DNA from: Mycolicibacter sinensis
Lineage (GTDB): Bacteria; Actinomycetota; Actinomycetes; Mycobacteriales; Mycobacteriaceae
Length of the DNA stretch: 58,174 nt
Reading direction: 5' to 3'
NCBI RefSeq assembly: GCF_001667945.1
Contig: NZ_LZJK01000115.1
Span: forward strand, 1-58,174
Part shown: positions 9,186 through 17,819 of the stretch, one piece after another
Layout: every line of letters begins with the position of its first letter
How positions within the stretch are numbered: position 1 is the stretch's first letter
The notes under the pieces: model-generated
What the model was told of the DNA's origin: nothing
Database searches by the model: none
The model's input: only the letters and a program-made list of their open reading frames with translations
Position numbers and translations under genes: made by a program

Positions 9186-9620
9186 TTAGTTGGGGGTCGT
9201 TGCACCGGCATTGTCGTCCTCGTCGTCGGGGATGTCGTGGCGGACCACCTTGACCCTGCCGTGCGGCAGGCACGCCATGTAACCGTGGTGTTTGCCGTAG
9301 AGCTCCCAGGCGGTGGCGCGCTCGTTGGCGCTGACCTCGATGCGCAGGCCGTTGGAGAAGCTCAGGAATAGCCGACCGGAATCGTCGTGGCATGCCTTTG
9401 TACACACCGCACCCGCCAGATCCAGTAGCGGACGTTGGTGGGCGGCGACCTCGCGCGGGTCGATGAGCACTTCCTCGGCCGGAAACTCACCGTTAGCGGG
9501 CAGGGCAAGCCACAGCAGGCAACTGATGACCACCTCGTTAGCGTCATCGAAGCTCAACACCAGATCGCCCTGCAACGACATCCGCTGCACGGTGCAACCT
9601 TCGATCCACGTGGTGTACAT
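9186..9620 (-). CDS. DUF6188 family protein
   Basis: This 144-aa soluble protein fits the DUF6188 family, found mainly in actinobacteria and of unknown function. It is a compact beta-rich domain (LQGDLVLSFDD, then GRLFLSFSNGLRIEVSA) with an acidic C-terminal tail. The ATG start has a good GGAGG ribosome binding site 6 bases upstream. It ends close upstream of the MmpL gene. A motif block shared with the thioesterase/TetR intergenic region lies in front of it, so it may be transcribed and regulated separately. A role alongside MmpL is inferred only from position. Confidence 0.75.
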   Translation of the reverse strand: MYTTWIEGCTVQRMSLQGDLVLSFDDANEVVISCLLWLALPANGEFPAEEVLIDPREVAAHQRPLLDLAGAVCTKACHDDSGRLFLSFSNGLRIEVSANERATAWELYGKHHGYMACLPHGRVKVVRHDIPDDEDDNAGATTPN

Positions 9621-9660
9621 CGCGCACCTCCGTCGACGCCCAACCGGTCTGCACTGAAAT

Positions 9661-9704
9661 GGTACGGCACGTAGCGCTGCGCTACTAGCAATAGCGTTAC
9701 GGGC
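9661..9704. promoter_or_regulatory. Candidate TetR operator upstream of the DUF6188-MmpL genes
   Basis: The perfect dyad GTAGCGC-T-GCGCTAC occupies 9671-9685. It is flanked by GGTACGG (9661-9667) and CGTTACGGGC (9695-9704). The words GGTACGG, CGCTGCGCTAC and CGTTACGGGC all recur between the divergent TetR and thioesterase genes at 10287-10322. This suggests one regulator acts at both promoters. Confidence 0.55.
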
Positions 9705-9710
9705 TGCGGG

Positions 9711-10268
9711 TCAGGACTCCGGATCGCTCGACGCCCCGTTGCCCCCGAGCCGCCGAAGAAGATGCTCGAACGCTGCTACGTCGCCATAGGCGGCGAAGTG
9801 ATCGGCGGTGACCACGACGAACACCGCTTTTGCGGTGAATCGGGTGGTCCCTTCGGGGTCGGTGCCGGTCGCGCCGATGTGCAGCACGCGGCCTTCCCGG
9901 GTGGCGACGTGCGCGGTGATGCGGTGGGATCGATGCAGCACGACCGGCTGGAGATATTCGACGGTCAGGCTGCGTGTCACAGCGGGCGCGCCGGCAATCC
10001 ACAACGCGAACCCCAATACGTCGTCGCAGGCGGCGGCGACCGCCCCGCCGTGCGCCAGACCGGGCGCCCCGATGTGGCGTTCGTCGAAGGTCACGTCCGC
10101 GTACACCGTGTCGCCGCTGCGGTAGACCACCAGGTGCAAACCGTGTGGATTCTGCGGCCCGCAACCCATACACGTCGGAGTGTGAGCGGGCAGCAGCTCA
10201 GGTCGTGCCGCACCCGAGCGGCCGGACGCGACGTCTTGATGTGATGAGTGATCGGCCACCAACGACAC
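9711..10268 (-). CDS. PaaI-family hotdog thioesterase
   Basis: This 185-aa protein carries the 4HBT/PaaI hotdog thioesterase fold, which hydrolyses acyl-CoA or related thioesters. Visible landmarks are CMGCGPQNPHGLHL (about residues 33-46), common in this subgroup, and the active-site region GLAHGGAVAAACDD (about 74-87), where the family's catalytic acidic residue sits on the central helix. Translation starts at GTG 10268. It is the first gene of the leftward MmpL-linked set, divergent from tetR with about 105 bases between them. Pairing a thioesterase with an MmpL hints at an acyl or lipid substrate; this is inference. Confidence 0.85.
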   Translation of the reverse strand: MSLVADHSSHQDVASGRSGAARPELLPAHTPTCMGCGPQNPHGLHLVVYRSGDTVYADVTFDERHIGAPGLAHGGAVAAACDDVLGFALWIAGAPAVTRSLTVEYLQPVVLHRSHRITAHVATREGRVLHIGATGTDPEGTTRFTAKAVFVVVTADHFAAYGDVAAFEHLLRRLGGNGASSDPES

Positions 10269-10286
10269 CTTCGGTACACATAGTTT

Positions 10287-10322
10287 CGCTGCGCTACCGT
10301 TGGTACGGTACCCGTTACGGGC
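10287..10322. promoter_or_regulatory. Candidate TetR operator in the tetR-thioesterase intergenic region
   Basis: Overlapping dyads are packed between the divergent genes: TACCGT-TGGT-ACGGTA (10295-10310), GGTAC-G-GTACC (10302-10312) and CCCGT-T-ACGGG (10311-10321). CGCTGCGCTAC (10287-10297) and CGTTACGGGC (10313-10322) are shared with 9661-9704. The position suits autoregulation of tetR together with control of the thioesterase/MmpL genes. Confidence 0.6.
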
Positions 10323-10373
10323 GGCGACGCGCGTAATTGGTCGGGAATCTGGAATGAGGCGAGGTGAGCGGGT

Positions 10374-11063
10374 GTGAGCAGCGAGCAGGTACCGCCGGCC
10401 CCCGATGACGACGATATTGACCCCCGCCGGACTCGGTCACGCAACCGCTTGCTTGACGCCGCGACCGCGCTGCTCAGCAGCGGCGGCATCGAAGCCGTCA
10501 CCATCGAGGCGGTCACCAAGGCTTCCAAGGTGGCCCGCACCACCCTCTACCGCCATTTCGGCAGCTCATCGCAGTTGCTCGCGGCCACCTTCGAGCGACT
10601 TCTACCTCAAGTGACCCCACCCGGGCCGGCCAGTGGGACACTGCGCGAACGGCTCATCGAACTGCTTACCCGACAGGCCGCGCTGTTCGCCGACGCCCCA
10701 GCCCACATCACCATGCTGGCCTGGCTCGCCCTGGGCCCGACCACAATCGATCACGCCAGCACCGAACATGCCCCGCAGGCGCTGCGAGCGCGGGTCATCA
10801 ACCAATACCGGCAGCCCTTCGACGCCATCCTGCAAGACATCGAGGCCGCTGCTGAATTCGACGGCCTGGACCCGGATCTCGCACTGTGCCAACTCATCGG
10901 ACCACTCGCGTTCGCACGAATGACCGGCCTGCGATCCATCACCGCACACGACTGCGCCCGCATCGTCGACGACTTCCTGGCCACTCACCGACCCCAGGAA
11001 GCCCAACCCGCAGTTCCACAGCCCGACGGCCAAAGGGTCACAGACGACAACCGCCCGGGGTGA
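10374..11063 (+). CDS. TetR/AcrR family transcriptional regulator
   Basis: This 229-aa regulator has an N-terminal TetR helix-turn-helix (about residues 20-66: RNRLLDAATALLSSGGIEAV, then KVARTTLYRHFGSS) and a C-terminal ligand/dimer domain of the TetR_C type. The GTG start is preceded by a GAGGTGAG ribosome binding site. It is transcribed away from the thioesterase-DUF6188-MmpL genes, the usual layout for a local repressor of an efflux operon. Palindromic motifs in the shared intergenic region and before the DUF6188 gene are candidate operators. The ligand is unknown. Confidence 0.9.
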   Translation: MSSEQVPPAPDDDDIDPRRTRSRNRLLDAATALLSSGGIEAVTIEAVTKASKVARTTLYRHFGSSSQLLAATFERLLPQVTPPGPASGTLRERLIELLTRQAALFADAPAHITMLAWLALGPTTIDHASTEHAPQALRARVINQYRQPFDAILQDIEAAAEFDGLDPDLALCQLIGPLAFARMTGLRSITAHDCARIVDDFLATHRPQEAQPAVPQPDGQRVTDDNRPG

Positions 11064-11170
11064 GCCTCTCCCGGGGCGCAATCAGTGCAACCGGGCAGAC
11101 GACAGGAGCAACGGGTCGGGATGGCAGCCGCTCAACCCCTAGGCGGGCACACCGTGCGATTCGATCGTTC

Positions 11171-11207
11171 CCGATTAGGCTGATCGGCACAGGACGCACC
11201 TAATCGG
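11171..11207. repeat. 9-bp inverted repeat at the island/tadA boundary
   Basis: CCGATTAGG (11171-11179) and CCTAATCGG (11199-11207) are perfect inverted copies separated by 19 bases, immediately left of the truncated end of tadA. There is no T-tract. It could be a factor-independent hairpin, the scar or end of a mobile element, or a recombinase site; the sequence alone does not decide. Confidence 0.5.
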
Positions 11208-11213
11208 TAACAG

Positions 11214-12239
11214 TCATACACATATGCTCGCGACCCCAGATAACACGGCCGCGGCCAACTGGCTGTGCAGCCCGGCGCGGTCCAGTCCGCCGAGCGCGGC
11301 CAGGGCTTCCAGGCGGGCCGGAACCTCGGCCGGGCTGTTGGCGTGCACGGTGCCCGCGCCGCCGTCGTGCCCGGTGTTCAACGCGGCCAGCAGGTCGACC
11401 ACCTCGGCGCCCCGGACCTCGCCGACCACCAGCCGGTCCGGCCGCATCCGCAGCGCCTGCCGGACGAGATCCCGCAGGCCCACCGCACCGGCGCCTTCGA
11501 CGTTGGCCGCGCGGGCTACCAGCCTGACCAGGTGCGGGTGGCGGGGCTGCAATTCGGGGGCGTCCTCGACGCAGACCAGGCGCTCTCCGGCCGGTACCGC
11601 CCCCAGCATGGCGGCCAGCAGCGTGGTCTTACCGGCGCCGGTGCCACCGGAGACCAGAAACGCCAGCCGGGCGTTGATGATGTCGGCCAGCAGTGCCGCC
11701 GCCGGGGGCGCAATGGCGCCGGCGCCGATCAAAGCGGCGATGTCCTGGGTGGCCGGCCGCAATACCCGCAGCGACAAGCAGGTCCCGTCGGCGGCGACCG
11801 GCGGCAGTATCGCGTGCAGGCGCACGCTGAACTCGCCGGTGCCGATCCCGCTGAGGTGGCCGTCGACCCACGGCTGGGCGTCGTCGAGCCGGCGTCCCGC
11901 CGCCACCGCAAGCCGCTGGGCCAGCCGGCGCACCGCCGCCTCGTCGGGGAACCGGATCTCGGTGCGCCGCAAGCCGTCCCCGTCATCGACCCATACCGCG
12001 TCCGGGGCGGTGACCAGCACATCGGTGGTGCCCGGCGCGCTCAACAGCGGCTGCAGGATCCCGGCGCCGGTCAGTTCGGTCTGCAGCACCCGCAGGTTGG
12101 ACAACATCTCGGTGTCGCCGAGCACCCCGCCGGATTCGGCCCGGATCGCGGCGGCCACCGCCTGGGGCCGCAAGGAGCCAGACTCCCACGACTCCGAAGC
12201 CAGCCTCTCGCGGACCCGGTCGATCAAGGAATCGCTCAT
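11214..12239 (-). CDS. tadA: TadA-type secretion ATPase, 3'-truncated (Rv3659c homologue)
   Basis: This is the hexameric ATPase of the Tad/Flp pilus type IV secretion superfamily. A CpaF-like N-terminal domain leads to Walker A GGTGAGKT (Lys204), an acidic Walker B region (LVCVEDAPEL) and the His box GAGTVHANS. The coding sequence overlaps ssd as ATGA. After the conserved HSQLAAAV, the chain reads nine unrelated residues and stops at 341 aa, shorter than usual TadA. The downstream tadB, tadC and pilin genes that normally follow are absent; accessory genes begin instead. The core motifs remain, but without the C-terminus and its membrane partners the protein is unlikely to build a pilus. It is best viewed as a decaying remnant. 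Confidence 0.85.
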   Translation of the reverse strand: MSDSLIDRVRERLASESWESGSLRPQAVAAAIRAESGGVLGDTEMLSNLRVLQTELTGAGILQPLLSAPGTTDVLVTAPDAVWVDDGDGLRRTEIRFPDEAAVRRLAQRLAVAAGRRLDDAQPWVDGHLSGIGTGEFSVRLHAILPPVAADGTCLSLRVLRPATQDIAALIGAGAIAPPAAALLADIINARLAFLVSGGTGAGKTTLLAAMLGAVPAGERLVCVEDAPELQPRHPHLVRLVARAANVEGAGAVGLRDLVRQALRMRPDRLVVGEVRGAEVVDLLAALNTGHDGGAGTVHANSPAEVPARLEALAALGGLDRAGLHSQLAAAVLSGVASICV

Positions 12240-13327
12240 GCCGCGGCAACCTTTCGCGCGGGTAGCACGTCGAGGACCCGGTCGGCGGCGATCGCCAGCG
12301 CGGATCGGCGGTGTAGGCGCAGTCCCGCGTGTTCGAGCCGCTCGGCCAGCCGCGGCTCGGCCCGCGTCGCCGCCAGCAGCGGCAGACCGATGATCTCGGC
12401 GACCTCGATGGCGCGAAGTCCGCCCGGAGCCGGCCCGCGCACCACCAGACCGACGTTGGGATTGGCCGCACGCAGCCGTGGGGCGATCACGGCGCCGGCG
12501 GCACACGAACGCACGTCGCAGGGGCTGACCACGACCACGAGATCGGCGGCGGACAGCGCGGTTTCGACCGGGTCGGTCAGGGTGCGAGGCAGATCACAGA
12601 CCACGGTGATCCCGCCGCGGCGGGCCGCATCCACCACGGCGTCAACAGTTCCGGCTGAGACCTCAACGACCTCATGGGCCGCGTCGGCGTCATGGCTGCG
12701 GCGGGCGGCGGAGAGCACACTGACCCCGCGCTGCCGGGGCAGCGCGTCGCGCAGTGCCGGCCAGGTCAGCCGCCCGCTTCGCGCGGTCAGGTCGCACCAG
12801 CGCAGCCCGGCGGCGTTCTCGGTGCCGGCGAGCAGGTCGATGCCGCCGCCCCAGGCGTCCAGGTCGACCAGCAGCGCGTCGCCGGCGCGCTGCGCCAGCG
12901 CGGTCGCCAGCAGCGACGCCCCGGCGCCGCCGCGTGCGCCGATCACCGAGATCGCCTCGCCTCGGCACCCACCGTCGGGCAGTGCGTCGGCCGCCTCGGC
13001 CAGCTCGGCCACCAGCTCGTTGCCGTCGGCGGGCAGCGTCAGCACTCGCTGGGCCCCGACCGCGACGGCGGCCTGCCAGCTGGCCGCGGTGGGCTCGGCC
13101 GCGGTGAGCACGATGACGTGGGTGCGGCGCGGCAGCCGGGCCGCGGCACAGGAGCTGGCGGCGGCCTCGTCGAGCACCACCGCGGCGGCCGCGGCCCAGG
13201 CCTTGCGGCTCGGTGTCGCGGCGCCGAGGTGGATGACGCGCACGCCCACCGCCGCACCCACGCGGTCCAACTCGTCACGCAGTAGGGGCTCAGTGACGAG
13301 GGCCAACAGGCCGGCGGCGGTGCTCAC
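12236..13327 (-). CDS. ssd: Septum site-determining protein Ssd (CpaE/MinD-like)
   Basis: This 363-aa MinD/ParA-superfamily protein corresponds to Rv3660c. A receiver-like N-terminal half (about 1-130) precedes a P-loop NTPase domain beginning at ISVIGARGGAGASLLA. The P-loop is deviant and lacks the usual lysine in GKT. In Tad loci the protein is the CpaE-like localisation factor; in M. tuberculosis the homologue has been linked to septation. GTG at 13327 is chosen because homology begins there (STAAGLLALVTEP); the frame stays open upstream but reads as untranslated leader. It overlaps tadA by ATGA, so the two remain a transcriptional unit although tadA is cut short. Confidence 0.85.
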   Translation of the reverse strand: MSTAAGLLALVTEPLLRDELDRVGAAVGVRVIHLGAATPSRKAWAAAAAVVLDEAAASSCAAARLPRRTHVIVLTAAEPTAASWQAAVAVGAQRVLTLPADGNELVAELAEAADALPDGGCRGEAISVIGARGGAGASLLATALAQRAGDALLVDLDAWGGGIDLLAGTENAAGLRWCDLTARSGRLTWPALRDALPRQRGVSVLSAARRSHDADAAHEVVEVSAGTVDAVVDAARRGGITVVCDLPRTLTDPVETALSAADLVVVVSPCDVRSCAAGAVIAPRLRAANPNVGLVVRGPAPGGLRAIEVAEIIGLPLLAATRAEPRLAERLEHAGLRLHRRSALAIAADRVLDVLPARKVAAA

Positions 13328-13514
13328 GCCCCCACCGTGGCGGCGCGCCCCCGCCCGGGCCAGTCGCTGGACCCCCGAATGTGGATGGAATCCGCGACTG
13401 TGCAAAACCGTCCGACAGCAGCCAACGCAATTTCAAGTCGAATCGGATCATAATTCCGGTTTTGGAGCACGTTCCGGAAGGACGGGAGCCCATTCCAGCG
13501 AAGAATGACCGATT

Positions 13515-13558
13515 AAAAAAGACGACCCCCGCCAGGGGGGGAGGAGGCGGAGGTCGTC
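13515..13558 (-). terminator. Intrinsic terminator of 6C RNA
   Basis: Read on the minus strand, GACGACC (13558-13552) pairs with GGTCGTC (13527-13521), with extra pairing in the GC-rich inner part, followed directly by six T residues (13520-13515). Confidence 0.85.
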
Positions 13559-13592
13559 GTGTATCAACCCCGGGGGGTCGGGTCGATACACC
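13515..13592 (-). ncRNA. 6C small RNA (B11 / ncRv13660c homologue)
   Basis: This is a minus-strand small RNA between ssd and the Rv3661 homologue, exactly where actinobacterial 6C RNA (B11) lies in M. tuberculosis. It has two stem-loops. The first pairs GTGTATC (minus strand from 13591) with GATACAC (down to 13559) and exposes a run of six C. The second pairs GACGACC with GGTCGTC, with a C-rich loop, and ends in a T6 tract. A -10-like TATGCT lies at 13601-13596 on the minus strand. Known 6C RNAs pair their C-rich loops with G-rich mRNA starts to affect replication and secretion genes. The 5' end is estimated. Confidence 0.88.
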
Positions 13593-13748
13593 CTCAGCAT
13601 AAGCCGAGTGATGCCACTATACACACGACAGGCCGGTCCGGCGCAAGTGTTAGTGCCAAATGCCGACACTTCGGCTCCGCACGGCCGCTGAAGTGCTCTT
13701 TCCGGCATTGCACCGGGCCGGCCGACCCCTCGCCCCTATGCTGTACCG

Positions 13749-14606
13749 GTGACCGCTTCCGACCCGGGCGCCGGGGGCCCGCAGGCGCTGCGATCGCCGA
13801 GGCCGGTGGGCAGTCGAACCCGCACCGCGGCCTTCCTAGACCTCGACCACACCGTCATCGCCAAGTCCAGCGCGCTGGCTTTCAGCAAACCATTTATGGA
13901 CCAGGGACTGATCAACCGGCGCACCGTGCTCAAGTCGAGCTACGCCCAGTTCCTCATGCTGCTCTCCGGCGCCGACCACGATCAGATGGAGCGGATGCGC
14001 ACCCACCTGACCAACATGTGCACCGGCTGGAACGTCGAACAGGTCAAGGCGATCGTCAACGAGACCATGCATGACATCGTCACTCCGCTGGTGTTCGCCG
14101 AGGCGGCTCAGCTGATCGCCGACCACAAGCTCTGCGGCCGCGACGTGGTGGTGGTCTCGGCCTCCGGCGAGGAGATCGTCGCGCCGATCGCCCGGGCACT
14201 GGGGGCCACGCACGCCATGGCGACCCGCATGGTCGTCGCCGACGGCAAGTACACCGGCGAGATCGCGTTCTACTGCTACGGGGAGGGCAAGGTGCAGGCC
14301 ATCCGGGAGCTGGCCGCCCGGGAGGGCTACCCGCTGGAGCACTGCTACGCCTATTCGGATTCCATCACCGACCTGCCGATGCTGCAGGCGGTCGGCCACC
14401 CCTCGGCGGTGAACCCCGACCGGGCGCTGCGCAAGGAGGCGATCGCCCACGGATGGCCGGTGCTCACCTTCTCCCGGCCGGTGTCGCTGCGCGACCGCAT
14501 TCCGGCGCCGTCCGGTGCGGCGATGGCCACCACCGCAGCGGTCGGCATCAGCGCCGTTGCCGCCGGGGCATTGACCTACTCGCTGCTGCGCCGGCTGGCG
14601 TTCTGA
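13749..14606 (+). CDS. HAD-IB family phosphatase (Rv3661 homologue)
   Basis: This 285-aa haloacid-dehalogenase hydrolase of the SerB-like IB subclass has motif I FLDLDHT at about residues 31-37, including the two catalytic aspartates. Motif II lies in VVVVSASGEE, and motif III/IV in YAYSDSITDLPML. A C-terminal membrane segment (AAVGISAVAAGALTYSLL, about 261-278) is typical of the mycobacterial family and would tether it to the membrane. The substrate is unknown; phosphoserine-like or lipid phosphates are possible. The GTG start fits the homologous N-terminus. The gene is bracketed by 6C RNA and Ms1 RNA. Confidence 0.88.
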   Translation: MTASDPGAGGPQALRSPRPVGSRTRTAAFLDLDHTVIAKSSALAFSKPFMDQGLINRRTVLKSSYAQFLMLLSGADHDQMERMRTHLTNMCTGWNVEQVKAIVNETMHDIVTPLVFAEAAQLIADHKLCGRDVVVVSASGEEIVAPIARALGATHAMATRMVVADGKYTGEIAFYCYGEGKVQAIRELAAREGYPLEHCYAYSDSITDLPMLQAVGHPSAVNPDRALRKEAIAHGWPVLTFSRPVSLRDRIPAPSGAAMATTAAVGISAVAAGALTYSLLRRLAF

Positions 14607-14670
14607 ACGCTCCAGCAAACACCGGCGGTCACAATCCGGTGACGTCATAACCGCCCTTCGCAATTGGGCC

Positions 14671-14699
14671 TTGATGTGGCTTGCGTCACGTAGTACAAA
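14671..14699 (+). promoter_or_regulatory. Candidate Ms1 promoter with CRP-like dyad
   Basis: A possible -35 TTGATG (14671-14676) and -10 TACAAA (14694-14699) are separated by 17 bases. Between them TGTGG-N6-TCACG (14675-14690) resembles the mycobacterial CRP consensus TGTGA-N6-TCACA at 8 of 10 positions. Confidence 0.45.
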
Positions 14700-14705
14700 G
14701 GAAGC

Positions 14706-15000
14706 ACGGAAGCCCGGCAAGGCCAGGGTCGAGCCGGAAGAGAAGGATCGATCTCCCGAGCCGCACTTCCCAGTACGGAAAGCGGTACCCACGCGGAGCC
14801 ACAGCCGCGAAGATGGCAGAAGTGTTGTGGGCCTGCGTAATTGCGGAACGTGTTCGGTATCGACAGCCCTTTGGGTGGGGCAGCAGCCGAAGCACACCGG
14901 ATGAGCGCCGAGGCCACCCACACAACCCACGTTGGACGCTTGGTAACCGTGCACCGTGCTAGCGGGCGGCGAGCCGAATCTTTCGGAGCGCCGCCCGCTT
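14706..15000 (+). ncRNA. Ms1 / MTS2823 (ncRv3661) RNA polymerase-binding RNA
   Basis: This is an approximately 295-nt non-coding RNA between the Rv3661 and Rv3662c homologues, the conserved locus of Ms1 (M. smegmatis) and MTS2823 (M. tuberculosis), each about 300 nt. The stretch has no credible coding frame, begins shortly after promoter-like boxes, and ends in a long GC-rich hairpin at 14961-15000. Ms1 binds the sigma-free RNA polymerase core and accumulates in stationary phase. The identification rests on position, length and architecture rather than a computed alignment; the ends are approximate. Confidence 0.8.
14961..15000. terminator. GC-rich hairpin ending Ms1, facing the Rv3662c homologue
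   Basis: AGCGGGCGGCG (14961-14971) pairs with CGCCGCCCGCT (14989-14999), with further inner pairing of CCGAA and TTCGG. There is no T-tract. Placed between convergent transcripts, it can serve both strands. Confidence 0.7.
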
Positions 15001-15023
15001 CGTTCGTCCGGACGGCCGCTGAA

Positions 15024-15770
15024 TCAGCGCTTGGCGCCCGCTTCAGCTATCCCCAGCGCATCCAGGGCGCCGGCGTGCATCGCCGCGCAGCACCCCAGCA
15101 GCCACCCGGTCACACCCTCGGTGGAACCGCCGGCGAAACCCTGCGCCGCACGGCGGTACTCCCCGGCCTTGCGCATCCAGGTCACCTCCGGCACCCCCAG
15201 CCCGTGCCGGTCCAGCCCACTGGCGATCGTCACCAACCGGGCCGCCCCCCGAGCGACCACGCCGTCGGCGCTGCCGAACGGCGCGAGCGTGAGCAGCTCG
15301 CCGTGCACCACCGCGGCGAACACCGGCGCCGGCACCGTGGTGCCCCCGGTGGCCAGATCGGCCAGCATCTCCAGGCGGCGGCCGACCTCGGCGCCGCCCG
15401 CCGGGCGGCCGAGGTGGTCGCCGTCAACCAGGTCGGCGGCGGCCAGCACGTGCAGCCGGGCCAGGGCCTGCAGCGGGGCCCGCCGCCACACCTCGACCAG
15501 CGAACCCTCCCCGCCTTCGAGGGCCTGGGCCACCCGCAGCGCGCCGGCGAACACCGGATCGCCTGCCGCGCGCGCGTCGACGGTGGTGGGTCCGCCGTCG
15601 AGCACCGACGACGCCCGGGCCGCCCGCAGCGAGGCCTCGGCGGCACTGACCGGCCAGCCCCGCACGTTGGTCCTGTGGCGATGGGCCCGCGCCAGCTCAT
15701 CGCGGACCTTCTCGCTGGCCTCGGCGACACCGGGCAGTTCGAGCAGCGGAGCCAATGGGTCGGTGATCAC
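15024..15770 (-). CDS. Conserved mycobacterial protein, Rv3662c homologue
   Basis: This 248-aa conserved actinobacterial protein resembles Rv3662c, which databases call an oxidoreductase or hypothetical without experimental basis. It is helix- and alanine-rich. It contains a conserved HRHRTNVRGWPVS segment near residues 31-43 and a C-terminal WLLGCCAAMHAGALDALGIA segment. No cofactor motif is evident and no membrane segment stands out. GTG at 15770 is taken as the start; another in-frame GTG at 15782 adds four residues. It is divergent from acs, leaving a very short intergenic region. The reading frame continues far upstream through acs but only as antisense. Confidence 0.8.
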   Translation of the reverse strand: MITDPLAPLLELPGVAEASEKVRDELARAHRHRTNVRGWPVSAAEASLRAARASSVLDGGPTTVDARAAGDPVFAGALRVAQALEGGEGSLVEVWRRAPLQALARLHVLAAADLVDGDHLGRPAGGAEVGRRLEMLADLATGGTTVPAPVFAAVVHGELLTLAPFGSADGVVARGAARLVTIASGLDRHGLGVPEVTWMRKAGEYRRAAQGFAGGSTEGVTGWLLGCCAAMHAGALDALGIAEAGAKR

Positions 15771-15809
15771 GGGCTGTGACACTACCGCCGGGTGGTTAGG
15801 CTGCTGACC

Positions 15810-17774
<1,965 letters not shown>

Positions 17775-17797
17775 GCCGATGCGGCGCCAGCTCCGCC

Positions 17798-17812
17798 GCG
17801 CTCCGCGAGCGC
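17798..17812. terminator. Small hairpin between convergent acs and protease genes
   Basis: GCGCTC-CGC-GAGCGC is a perfect 6-bp stem with a 3-base loop between two convergent genes that are only 45 bases apart. No T-tract follows, so terminator activity is inferred. Confidence 0.5.
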
Positions 17813-17819
17813 CTGAGCC

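Noticed and set aside
13446..13472. TATGAT box and GGAAC word upstream of ssd
   Set aside because: Spacing to a partner -35 or sigma-factor consensus is poor, so I do not call a promoter.
11265..13508. Very long plus-strand open frame across tadA and ssd
   Set aside because: It has no domain, has Arg/Ser/Ala-biased composition, and lies wholly antisense to two recognisable genes.
14681..14962. Short open frames inside the Ms1 interval
   Set aside because: They have no ribosome binding site and no family resemblance; the region fits a structured RNA better.
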